Source of the DNA: Lachnospiraceae bacterium | GTDB lineage: Bacteria; Bacillota; Clostridia; Lachnospirales; Lachnospiraceae | Length of the DNA stretch: 32,214 bases | Direction: 5' to 3' | Assembly: GCA_017617395.1 (NCBI GenBank) | Contig: JAFZWG010000085.1 | Span: 1-32,214, forward strand | Shown: positions 24,797 to 32,173 of the stretch, piece by piece | How the letters are laid out: every line of letters begins with the position of its first letter | Numbering within the stretch: position 1 is the first letter of the stretch | Notes under the pieces: model-generated | Told to the model about the DNA's origin: nothing | Seen by the model: the letters and a program-made list of their open reading frames with translations, nothing else | The model's database searches: none | Made by a program: the position numbers and the translations under genes

Positions 24797-25411
24797 ATGG
24801 GGATCAAAAAGGTAATCTACACGGTGCAGCACACGGAGTCGGTGCACCACACAAACGGCCATGTCGGCGCATGGGGCGACTGGCCTCTGTCGGAGCGAGG
24901 CATGGAGCAGGCGCGTGCCGTCGGGCGTGCTTTGGCGGCGGAAGGCGTTGACGGAAGCTATGTGATGTATTGCTCGGATCTGCAGCGCGCGGTGATGACC
25001 GCTGCGGGCATCAACGAGACGCTTCATTTGACGCCCGAGTATCTTCCGATCATCCGCGAGGTGAACGCGGGAGAGGGCAACGGACGGCCGTACGAGTGGT
25101 TTGCGGCAAACCGTGCACCGCAGAACGGCTACGATCCGGACTACCGGCCGTTTCCGGATGCGGAGTCGGACCGCGACGTCTGGAAACGGCTGACGCCGTT
25201 TTACGAGATGATCACAAAAAATGAAGCCTCGCGCATCGTCGTGGTTTCCCACGGTACGGCGCTCGGCTTCCTTCAGGAAATGCTGTGCGGCCTCCGGTTT
25301 GAGGACGTCACGGGCCATCGCTTTCACGGCAGGGCCGGTTCGGTTTGCCGCTTCACGATCGGCGATGACGAGAGAATCAATACGGAGTACATCAACCGCC
25401 TGTATTGCTAG
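24797..25411 (+). CDS. Histidine phosphatase family protein (variant QHTE motif)
   Basis: The 204-residue protein has the phosphoglycerate-mutase-like fold: nucleophile His12 in VQHTESVHHTNG, DWPLSERGMEQAR, Arg64 in SDLQRA, the acid Glu88 in IREVNAGEGNG and the second His152 in VVVSHGTALG. In place of the usual RHG(E/Q) the first motif reads Q-H-T-E, so the arginine that normally binds phosphate is replaced by Gln11; a related QH form is seen in other Firmicutes sequences as I recall. It starts at ATG 24797 with AGGGGAGGTG before it; an in-frame extension to 24752 runs through the tRNA terminator and is not credible. Substrate unknown. It converges on barstar, sharing a CTAG at the stops. Confidence 0.88.
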   Translation: MGIKKVIYTVQHTESVHHTNGHVGAWGDWPLSERGMEQARAVGRALAAEGVDGSYVMYCSDLQRAVMTAAGINETLHLTPEYLPIIREVNAGEGNGRPYEWFAANRAPQNGYDPDYRPFPDAESDRDVWKRLTPFYEMITKNEASRIVVVSHGTALGFLQEMLCGLRFEDVTGHRFHGRAGSVCRFTIGDDERINTEYINRLYC

Positions 25412-25680
25412 ACATCCTCGAAGAAGAGGAGCATGCGGTTTTGCTTTGCGGCATCGCGAATGACGGTAAGAAGCATCTTGCCGTATTCGCCGAGGGCCGC
25501 GAGCATGAGTTCCTTGCGGTAGAGCACGATCTGTGTCGGCTCGCAGGGCTCGGTCAAAACATCATGAAGGGCGTCTAAGTTGCGCCCGAAATAGTCCGGA
25601 AGATCGAGACGCCACTTGAGATAATCGAAGGTGGCGTCTTTTGTATTCATGTAAAGGCCGTCGAGAACAATCGTTTTCAT
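25408..25680 (-). CDS. Barstar-family ribonuclease inhibitor
   Basis: Barstar binds barnase tightly and blocks its active site, protecting the producing cell. The 90-residue length equals that of the Bacillus protein. The key helix is present: LPDYFGRNLDALHDVL (residues 27-42), with Tyr30, Asn34, Asp36 and Asp40 matching barstar Tyr29, Asn33, Asp35 and Asp39; Trp38 of barstar is His39 here. The gene starts 17 bases after the barnase gene on the same strand, with GGAGG before the ATG, so the two are in one operon, enzyme first. Its stop overlaps that of the convergent phosphatase gene. Confidence 0.93.
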   Translation of the reverse strand: MKTIVLDGLYMNTKDATFDYLKWRLDLPDYFGRNLDALHDVLTEPCEPTQIVLYRKELMLAALGEYGKMLLTVIRDAAKQNRMLLFFEDV

Positions 25681-25697
25681 CGGGGTTTCCTCCAGGG

Positions 25698-26411
25698 TTA
25701 CTTATACAGCTGCGTGAACGACTCGTAGTGGTCGTCGGTGTAGAAGATCAGGCCGTCGTTTGAGAAGATGATGCGCTTCGCGCCGCGGCTTTTGGCGCCC
25801 TTGGTGTCGATGTCGCACTCGTAGTATTTGCGGCCGCTCTTCTTGGGCAGAAGGCCTTCGTAGTTGCCGAAGTAATCGCCGCCGATCGCCTTTCCCTTCG
25901 CATATTTTTCAATGCTTCCGCCGGTCCATCCGAGCGCCTCGGCCTCGGCCTTGGTGATGTAGTTGCCCGGCAGATGTCCGTACGTGTGAATGTACAATGC
26001 GACGTTGTCCTTGTCGTAGTACCAGCCGCTCTCGTCGATCGCTGCCTTCGGCGTCGGTGTGGCCGTCGCGGGCTTCGGCGTGGGCGTCTTGGTCGGTGCC
26101 TTGGTGGGCGTAACAGTCGGCACTGCGGCCTTTGTGGGCTCCTTGGTAGGAGCTGCGGTCGGAGTTTCGGTAGGCGCTGTTGTCGGTGTCTCGGTCGGTG
26201 AATCGGTCGGCGCGGTCGTCGGCGTGTCCGGGACCTCCGTAGGCGTCATGGTCGCACCCTGCGTGACGATCGGCAGATCGCCGCCGGAGCCGTTGTTTTT
26301 GCCGGACCAGATCAGGTAGCCGACGATGCCGCCGAGCAGCAGTAAAATAACGAGCGCCGTCAGAATCGGATGCTTTTTATAGTTTTTCAAAAGTTTGATG
26401 ATCGCTTCCAT
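25698..26411 (-). CDS. Membrane-anchored barnase-family ribonuclease with Thr/Pro linker
   Basis: The 237-residue product has a short basic N-terminus, one hydrophobic span at about 15-35, an extended Thr/Pro/Ala linker (about 52-123) and a C-terminal barnase domain (about 125-237). Barnase blocks are clear: LPGNYITKAEAEALGW, GKAIGGDYFGNYEGLLPKKSGR, and the final DHYESF. The catalytic residues all survive: Glu198 (Glu73 in barnase), Arg209 (Arg83), Arg213 (Arg87) and His228 (His102), with correct spacing between the last three. The span has no clear signal-peptide cleavage site, so it probably stays anchored with the RNase outside. Start ATG 26411 with AAAGGGG; a longer frame to 26540 crosses the promoter. 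Extracellular RNase, nutrient or competition use, is inference. Confidence 0.9.
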   Translation of the reverse strand: MEAIIKLLKNYKKHPILTALVILLLLGGIVGYLIWSGKNNGSGGDLPIVTQGATMTPTEVPDTPTTAPTDSPTETPTTAPTETPTAAPTKEPTKAAVPTVTPTKAPTKTPTPKPATATPTPKAAIDESGWYYDKDNVALYIHTYGHLPGNYITKAEAEALGWTGGSIEKYAKGKAIGGDYFGNYEGLLPKKSGRKYYECDIDTKGAKSRGAKRIIFSNDGLIFYTDDHYESFTQLYK

Positions 26412-26450
26412 GGCAACCCCTTTCGCGGGAACAAGGTAACTTACGAAAAA

Positions 26451-26479
26451 AGGATAGCACGATTCGCCGAAAAATGCAA
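26451..26479 (-). promoter_or_regulatory. Promoter of the barnase-barstar operon
   Basis: On the minus strand TTGCAT (26479-26474), 17 bases, TATCCT (26456-26451), with TGC before the -10. Leader to the start at 26411 is about 33 bases. Spacer begins TTTTCGG. Confidence 0.7.
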
Positions 26480-26508
26480 ACGAAAGGACGTTCCGGGCGC
26501 CGTAAGGA

Positions 26509-26537
26509 TTGCTTTTTTGCGGCTTTCGTGGTATCAT
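26509..26537 (+). promoter_or_regulatory. Promoter of ispF
   Basis: TTGCTT (26509-26514), 17 bases, TATCAT (26532-26537) with TGG before the -10. It faces away from the barnase promoter, 29 bases between the -35 boxes, and leaves a leader of about 89 bases. Confidence 0.7.
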
Positions 26538-26553
26538 CACAGAGGCGGTTTTT

Positions 26554-26590
26554 CGGAAAATGAAGGGCCGTTTTGCGGCGGCATTTTCCG
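26554..26590 (+). repeat. Inverted pair of the GGAAAATG octamer in the ispF leader
   Basis: CGGAAAATG (26554-26562) and its exact complement CATTTTCCG (26582-26590) flank 19 bases. The transcribed leader of ispF can therefore form a nine-pair hairpin. There is no T-run after it, so it is not an ordinary terminator. Confidence 0.7.
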
Positions 26591-26632
26591 GGCGGAAGAC
26601 GCGGTGTGCCGCGAATCGGAAGGGAGCAGTTC

Positions 26633-27175
26633 ATGAGAATCGGAACGGGATATGACGTGCACCGGCTGGTCGAGGGCAGACCGCTTGTTCTCGGCGGCGT
26701 GACGGTGCCTTACGATAAAGGACTTTTGGGACACTCGGACGCGGATGTTTTGCTGCATGCAATCTCCGATGCGATCCTGGGTGCGGCAGCTCTGGGGGAT
26801 ATCGGGCTGCATTTTCCGGACAATGATCCGGCGTACGAGGGGATCGATTCGCGGATTCTTCTTCGGAAGGTCGGCGAGCTGGTCGCGGAGCAGTGTTACG
26901 TGATCGCGAACGTCGATGCGACGATCATCGCACAGCGGCCGAAATTGCGGGACTACATCAACGAGATGCGCGCCAACATCGCAGAGGATCTGCAGATCAC
27001 GATTGGGCAGGTGAACGTGAAGGCGACGACCGAGGAGGGCCTTGGTTTTACGGGCGCCGGCGAGGGAATCGCGGCACAGGCCGTGTGCCTGCTGGAGCCG
27101 ATGGTGCCGTACACGGAAGTGACGTACGGAAACGCCTGCGGGAGCTGTGAGGGCTGTCCGGGCTGCCGGCAGTAG
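26633..27175 (+). CDS. ispF: 2-C-methyl-D-erythritol 2,4-cyclodiphosphate synthase, with Cys-rich tail
   Basis: IspF converts CDP-methylerythritol 2-phosphate to methylerythritol cyclodiphosphate, a step of the non-mevalonate isoprenoid pathway. Zinc ligands are Asp8 and His10 in GYDVHRL and His42 in [22 protein letters not shown], and the CDP-binding [21 protein letters not shown] are all present. The core ends near residue 158; 22 extra residues follow, ending in Cys169, Cys172, Cys175 and Cys178 ([15 protein letters not shown]), a CxxCxxCxxC pattern foreign to the family core. The ATG at 26633 has AGGGAG before it; the frame extends to 26573 without support. tex follows 46 bases later. Confidence 0.95.
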   Translation: MRIGTGYDVHRLVEGRPLVLGGVTVPYDKGLLGHSDADVLLHAISDAILGAAALGDIGLHFPDNDPAYEGIDSRILLRKVGELVAEQCYVIANVDATIIAQRPKLRDYINEMRANIAEDLQITIGQVNVKATTEEGLGFTGAGEGIAAQAVCLLEPMVPYTEVTYGNACGSCEGCPGCRQ

Positions 27176-27221
27176 CGAAAACGCCGGTTAATGAGGAAAA
27201 TTACGAGAAGGAATGAATCAC

Positions 27222-29372
27222 ATGACGATTGCACAGACGATTGCGAAGGAATTGAACATCAAGGTGACGCAGGTGGAAGCCGCGATCACGCTGATCGATG
27301 AGGGAAACACGATCCCGTTCATCGCGAGATACCGCAAGGAGGCGACCGGAATGCTCAACGACGAGCAGCTCCGTGACTTAAACGAGCGGCTTACGTACCT
27401 TCGCAACCTTGACGATAAGAAGAAACAGGTGCTCGCGACGATCGAGGAGCAGGGGAAGCTCACGGATGAGCTCCGCGCGGCGATCGAGGCGGCGACCACG
27501 ATGGTGGCGGTGGAGGATCTGTATCGCCCGTACCGCCCGAAGCGGCGCACGCGCGCGACCGACGCGAAGGAGAAGGGCCTCGAGGGTCTTGCGGCCATCC
27601 TCACGATGCAGTACACGGACAAGCCGATGGAGGTCGAGGCGCAGGCCTATCTCTCCGAGGAGAAGGGCGTGACGAGCGTGGAGCAGGCGCTTCAGGGCGC
27701 GATGGACATCGTCGCCGAGTCCGTCAGCGACTCCGCGGACTACCGTAACTACATCCGCGGCATTACGTTCAAAAAGGGTATGCTGTATTCAGAGGCGAAG
27801 ACCAAGAGCGAGGAGCCGAGCGTGTACGATATGTACAAGGCATTTTCCTCACCGATCGAGAAGATGAGCGGCTACCGCGTTTTGGCGGTCAACCGCGGCG
27901 AGAACGAGAAGGTCCTCACGGTGCGCATCGAGGCGCCCGAGGAGGACATCCTGCGCTACCTTGAAAAGCAGGTGATCGTGCGCGACAACCCGAACACGAC
28001 GCCGTATTTAAAACTCGCTGTGGCGGATGCGTACCGCCGCCTGATTGCTCCGTCCATCGAGCGTGAGATCCGAAACGAGCTCACGGAAAATGCAGAGGAC
28101 GGCGCCATCAAGGTTTTCGACAAGAACCTGACGCAGCTTCTGATGCAGCCGCCGATCACCGGCAAGGTTGTGCTCGGCTGGGACCCGGCGTTCAGAACCG
28201 GCTGCAAGCTGGCGGTCGTGGATGCGACGGGCAAGGTGCTGTACACGGTTGTCATTTACCCGACGGAGCCGCAGAACAAGATTGCGGAGGCGAAGTCGCT
28301 TCTTAAAAAGATCATCAACCACTTCGGCGTCGAGCTGATCTCGCTCGGAAACGGAACGGCCTCGAGAGAGTCGGAGAAGGTTATCGTAGAGCTGTTGTCG
28401 GAGATTCCGCAGAAGGTTGCGTACGCGATCGTCAACGAGGCGGGCGCGAGCGTCTACTCGGCGAGCAAGCTCGCGACGGAGGAGTTTCCGAAGCTGGATG
28501 TCGGCGCGAGAAGCGCGGCGTCAATCGCCAGACGTCTGCAGGACCCGCTGGCGGAACTTGTCAAGATTGAGCCGCAGGCCATCGGCGTCGGGCAGTACCA
28601 GCACGACATGAATCAAAAGAAACTGGCGGAGAGCCTTACGGGCGTTGTCGAGGACTGCGTAAACCGCGTCGGCGTCGACCTTAACACCGCGAGCGTTTCG
28701 CTTCTCGAGTACGTCTCCGGAATCAACAAGACGCTTGCCAAGAATATTGTCACATACCGCGAGGAGAACGGGCGGTTCAAGAGCCGCAAGGAGCTTCTCA
28801 AGGTCGCCAAATTAGGCCCGAAGGCCTACGAGCAGTGCGCGGGTTTCCTGCGGATCCGCGAGGGCAAGGAGGCGCTTGACAATACGGGCGTGCATCCGGA
28901 GAGCTACGAGGCAGCGTACAAGCTCCTCGACAAGCTCGGCTACACCGCAGCGGACATCACCGCGGGCGGCGCGAAGGGCATGCGCGCAAAAGTGAAGGAC
29001 AAGGCAGCGCTGGCGCGCGAACTGGGCGTCGGCGAGATTACCCTGACGGACATCATCGGGGAGCTCGAGAAGCCCTCGAGAGACCCCCGCGAGGATATGC
29101 CAAAGCCCATTCTTCGAAGCGACGTGCTGGAGCTTAAGGACCTTAAGCCCGGCATGAAGTTGAAGGGGACGGTGCGAAATGTCATTGATTTCGGTGCATT
29201 TGTCGACATCGGCGTGCATCAGGACGGACTCGTTCATGTGAGCGAGCTGTCGGACCGCTTCGTCAAGCATCCGCTGGATGTTGTGAAGATCGGCGATATC
29301 GTCGATGTGCGCGTCTTAAGCGTCGATGAGAAGCGCGGGCGCATTCAGCTCTCGATGAAGAGCGAAAAATAA
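27222..29372 (+). CDS. tex: Tex family RNA-binding transcription accessory protein
   Basis: Tex is a conserved nucleic-acid-binding protein linked to transcription and RNA turnover. The 716 residues follow the family order: N-terminal helical region with VEAAITLIDEGNTIPFIARYRKE and LYRPYRPKRRTRATDAKEKGL, an RNase-H-like YqgF fold at about 310-440 (VVLGWDPAFRTGCKLAVVD, ISLGNGTASRESE), a helix-hairpin-helix pair (VGVDLNTASVSLLEYVSGINKTLAKNIVTYREENG, seen as motifs) and a C-terminal S1 domain (about 635-712, LKGTVRNVIDFGAFVDIGVHQDGLVHVSEL). GAAGGA at 27207-27212 fits ATG 27222; ATG 27213 is too close to it. Promoter not separate; likely read from the ispF promoter. Confidence 0.95.
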   Translation: MTIAQTIAKELNIKVTQVEAAITLIDEGNTIPFIARYRKEATGMLNDEQLRDLNERLTYLRNLDDKKKQVLATIEEQGKLTDELRAAIEAATTMVAVEDLYRPYRPKRRTRATDAKEKGLEGLAAILTMQYTDKPMEVEAQAYLSEEKGVTSVEQALQGAMDIVAESVSDSADYRNYIRGITFKKGMLYSEAKTKSEEPSVYDMYKAFSSPIEKMSGYRVLAVNRGENEKVLTVRIEAPEEDILRYLEKQVIVRDNPNTTPYLKLAVADAYRRLIAPSIEREIRNELTENAEDGAIKVFDKNLTQLLMQPPITGKVVLGWDPAFRTGCKLAVVDATGKVLYTVVIYPTEPQNKIAEAKSLLKKIINHFGVELISLGNGTASRESEKVIVELLSEIPQKVAYAIVNEAGASVYSASKLATEEFPKLDVGARSAASIARRLQDPLAELVKIEPQAIGVGQYQHDMNQKKLAESLTGVVEDCVNRVGVDLNTASVSLLEYVSGINKTLAKNIVTYREENGRFKSRKELLKVAKLGPKAYEQCAGFLRIREGKEALDNTGVHPESYEAAYKLLDKLGYTAADITAGGAKGMRAKVKDKAALARELGVGEITLTDIIGELEKPSRDPREDMPKPILRSDVLELKDLKPGMKLKGTVRNVIDFGAFVDIGVHQDGLVHVSELSDRFVKHPLDVVKIGDIVDVRVLSVDEKRGRIQLSMKSEK

Positions 29373-29392
29373 ATGCATTTTCATTTTACCTA

Positions 29393-29421
29393 TTGACGAG
29401 ATAGGGGAAATGCGGTATTCT
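29393..29421 (+). promoter_or_regulatory. Promoter of the pyridoxamine kinase gene
   Basis: TTGACG (29393-29398), 17 bases, TATTCT (29416-29421). It starts 20 bases after the tex stop, and the leader to the gene start at 29462 is about 34 bases. Confidence 0.7.
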
Positions 29422-29461
29422 TTACCGAAAAACCATGCCGCAAGGCAAGAAGGAGGCTGTT

Positions 29462-30289
29462 ATGGCTTACAAGAGAGTATTGACGATCCAGGATATTTCG
29501 TGTGTGGGACAGTGTTCGCTCACGGTTGCTCTGCCGATTCTTTCGGCGTCGGGCACGGAAACCTGTATCCTGCCGTCCGCGGTTCTCTCGAACCATACGG
29601 CCGGCTTCTCGGGATTTACGTTCCGCGATCTTTCGGATGATTTTGCGAAGATCAGCGAACAGTGGAAGAAAGACAAGATTACGTTTGATGCCGTGTACAC
29701 CGGGTATCTCGGCAGCATCCAGCAGATCGATTCCGTTCGGAAGATCTTTGCGGCTCACTGCAAGGGCCTTACGATCGTCGATCCCGCGATGGCTGACAAC
29801 GGCAAGCTCTACGTCGGTTTTGATGAGGCGTACGCAGCCGAGATGGCAAAGCTTTGCTTCGAGGCTGACATCACGCTTCCGAACATCACCGAGGCGTGCT
29901 TCATGACCGGCACCGAGTACCGCGAGACCTACGACCGTGCGTACATTGACGATCTGCTTCAGAAGCTTCGCGACCGCGGTGCCAAGACGATCATCCTGAC
30001 GGGTGTTTCGTACCGCGAGGGCCGCACGGGCGTGATCGTTGACAAGAACGGCGTTTCGACGTACTATGAACACAAGAAGATTGCGGGTGGCTGCCACGGC
30101 ACGGGCGATGTTTACGCTTCGGCCTTCACGGGCGCCGTGATGCAGGGCTTTAACGAGCAGGAGGCGGCGCGCATCGCAGCGGATTACACGGTTGCCTGCA
30201 TCGAGAAGACTGCCGGGGATGCGAAGCATTGGTACGGCGTCAAATTCGAGCTGGCGCTGCCGGATTACATCCGCATGCTCGGACTGTAA
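29462..30289 (+). CDS. Pyridoxamine/pyridoxal kinase, PdxY-like
   Basis: A ribokinase-fold kinase that phosphorylates the B6 vitamers to supply PLP by salvage. The 275-residue protein begins MAYKRVLTIQDISCVGQCSLTVALPILSA, continues with PSAVLSNHT, VDPAMADNGKLY, LPNITEACFMTG, ILTGVSY and the anion-hole/catalytic block GGCHGTGDVYASAF, with the catalytic Asp in GTGD. I chose ATG 29462 with GAAGGAGG before it over an ATG 27 bases upstream that overlaps the ribosome site. PdxY, PdxK and ThiD share this fold; the N-terminal sequence fits the pyridoxamine kinases of Clostridia. PLP is used by the cysteine desulfurase of this window. It has its own promoter. Confidence 0.88.
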   Translation: MAYKRVLTIQDISCVGQCSLTVALPILSASGTETCILPSAVLSNHTAGFSGFTFRDLSDDFAKISEQWKKDKITFDAVYTGYLGSIQQIDSVRKIFAAHCKGLTIVDPAMADNGKLYVGFDEAYAAEMAKLCFEADITLPNITEACFMTGTEYRETYDRAYIDDLLQKLRDRGAKTIILTGVSYREGRTGVIVDKNGVSTYYEHKKIAGGCHGTGDVYASAFTGAVMQGFNEQEAARIAADYTVACIEKTAGDAKHWYGVKFELALPDYIRMLGL

Positions 30290-30310
30290 TGATGAAGGAG
30301 ATTTAGTCAA

Positions 30311-31735
30311 ATGGAAGATAAATTACAAATGTACAACACGCTGACGAGACGGGTGGAGCGGTTCGTTCCGAACGTGCCCGGCAAGGTGGCGATGTATACG
30401 TGCGGACCTACGGTGTATCATTTTGCGCACATCGGAAACCTTCGCAGCTACATCGAGGAAGATGTGCTTGAGAAGACACTTCGCTACCTGGGTTACGACG
30501 TAAAGCGCGTGATGAACATCACCGATGTGGGTCATCTTTCCGACGACGGCGACAACGGCGAGGACAAGATGGTCAAGGGCGCGCAGCGCGAGCACAAGAC
30601 GGTCATGGAGATTGCAAAGTATTATACGGATGCATTTTTCGCAGACTGCAAAAAGCTCAACATCAAGATGCCCGATGTGGTGGAGCCTGCGACCAACTGC
30701 ATCCCCGAGTTCATTCACATGATCGAAGTTCTGCTTGACAAGGGTTATGCGTACCGCGCCGGCGAGAACGTGTATTTTGACACGTCGAAGCTTAAAGAGT
30801 ACTACGTGCTCACGAACCACAGCGAGGAGTCGCTCCTCGAGGGCGTTCGCGACGACGTTGACGTTGACCCGAACAAGAAGAACAAGAATGACTTTGTTCT
30901 CTGGTTTACGAAGTCCAAGTTTGAGGACCAGGCGCTCAAGTGGGACAGCCCCTGGGGCGTCGGCTACCCCGGCTGGCACATCGAGTGCTCGTGCATCAGC
31001 ATGAAGCATCTCGGCGAGTACATGGACATCCACTGCGGCGGTGTGGACAACATCTTCCCTCATCACACGAACGAGATCGCGCAGTCGGAGTCGTACATCG
31101 GCCACAAATGGTGCAACTACTGGTTCCATGTGAACCACTTAAACGACAAAAACGGCAAGATGAGCAAGAGCAAGGGCGGGATCCTCACGGTTTCCGTGAT
31201 TGAGGAGAAGGGCTACGATCCTCTGGTTTACCGCATGTTCTGCCTGCAGTCGCACTATCGCAAGCCGCTGGAATTCTCCTATGATGTCATGGATCAGGTG
31301 AAGGCGGCGTACGAGAAGCTGCGCAGACGCGTTTCGTCCCTGTCCGCGGACGGCGCGGTGGATGAGGCGGTGTTCGCCGCATTCCGCACGCAGTTCGAGG
31401 ATGCGCTGGCCAATGATATCAACACGGCTTCCGCCATCACAGTTTTGTATGATGTGCTCAAGGCCGACACGAACGACGCGACGAAGCGTGCCCTTGCGGA
31501 CAGCTTCGACGAGGTGCTCGGGCTTTCGCTGACGACTCCTCTGCCGCAGAAGGAAGAGAACACGGACAGCGAGCTGGCGACGTGGGTCGAGGAGATGATC
31601 GGCAAGCGTGCCGAGGCGAAGAAGGCAAAGGATTTTGCGACGGCGGATGCGATTCGCGCCGAGCTTCTTGCGCGCGGTGTGCAAATTAAGGACACCAGAG
31701 AGGGCGTCGTATGGGAGTTGATCGAACAGAAATAA
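30311..31735 (+). CDS. cysS: Cysteinyl-tRNA synthetase
   Basis: A class I synthetase that charges tRNA-Cys. The 474-residue length is standard. Signatures are YTCGPTVYHFAHIGNLR with the zinc ligand Cys31 and the HIGH-type HIGN (40-43), the GWHIECSCIS zinc site, GGVDNIFPHHTNEIAQSE, and KMSKS at 283-287, then the helical anticodon-binding C-terminus. AAGGAG precedes the ATG, 21 bases after the kinase gene, so the two may be co-transcribed. Its end overlaps mrnC by 25 bases, an order common in Firmicutes. No T-box leader is present in the short upstream gap. Confidence 0.97.
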   Translation: MEDKLQMYNTLTRRVERFVPNVPGKVAMYTCGPTVYHFAHIGNLRSYIEEDVLEKTLRYLGYDVKRVMNITDVGHLSDDGDNGEDKMVKGAQREHKTVMEIAKYYTDAFFADCKKLNIKMPDVVEPATNCIPEFIHMIEVLLDKGYAYRAGENVYFDTSKLKEYYVLTNHSEESLLEGVRDDVDVDPNKKNKNDFVLWFTKSKFEDQALKWDSPWGVGYPGWHIECSCISMKHLGEYMDIHCGGVDNIFPHHTNEIAQSESYIGHKWCNYWFHVNHLNDKNGKMSKSKGGILTVSVIEEKGYDPLVYRMFCLQSHYRKPLEFSYDVMDQVKAAYEKLRRRVSSLSADGAVDEAVFAAFRTQFEDALANDINTASAITVLYDVLKADTNDATKRALADSFDEVLGLSLTTPLPQKEENTDSELATWVEEMIGKRAEAKKAKDFATADAIRAELLARGVQIKDTREGVVWELIEQK

Positions 31736-32163
31736 AATTAGCGTCGGCGATTCTTGCGAAAGCAGGGATCGCCGATTGTGATGCTTCGATGCTTTCGCCG
31801 CTTACGCTTGCGTACGTGGGCGACTGCGTCTATGAAATCATCATCCGCACGATCGTGGTCGGCAGGGCGGAGCACACCGTGAACACGCTTCACAAGCACA
31901 CGTGCCGTTACGTCAACGCCGCCGCACAGCGGCAGCTTCTCACGATCATGTCGGAGAAGCTGACGGAGGCAGAGCAATCGGTTGTCCGCCGCGGCCGCAA
32001 CGCCAAATCCCACTCGGTCGCAAAGCACGCGACCGTCACGGACTACCGTCTGGCCACGGGCTTTGAGGCATTGTGCGGGTATTGGTACTTAATGGGACAG
32101 GAAGAGCGTATGTTGACGCTGTTGACGGACGCGATCCGCGCGTTCGATGAGGCGGAAGGATGA
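31711..32163 (+). CDS. mrnC: Mini-ribonuclease III
   Basis: Mini-III lacks the double-stranded RNA-binding domain of RNase III and trims 23S rRNA precursors in B. subtilis. The 150-residue product has the catalytic signature LTLAYVGDCVYEIIIR with Asp38 and Glu42, VNTLHKHTCRYVNAAAQ, RRGRNAKSHSVAKHATVTDYRLATGFEALCGYWYL (the second metal-binding block, with TGFEAL) and a short C-terminal helix. It overlaps cysS by 25 bases, which makes translational coupling likely. The 3' end runs directly into the inverted repeat at 32174, which may serve as its terminator. Confidence 0.95.
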   Translation: MGVDRTEIKLASAILAKAGIADCDASMLSPLTLAYVGDCVYEIIIRTIVVGRAEHTVNTLHKHTCRYVNAAAQRQLLTIMSEKLTEAEQSVVRRGRNAKSHSVAKHATVTDYRLATGFEALCGYWYLMGQEERMLTLLTDAIRAFDEAEG

Positions 32164-32173
32164 CAGAGGGACA

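Noticed and set aside
26059-26319. Plus-strand frame with repeated Val/Gly over the barnase linker
   Set aside because: It is the complement of the Thr/Pro-rich coding repeat, with no start signal.
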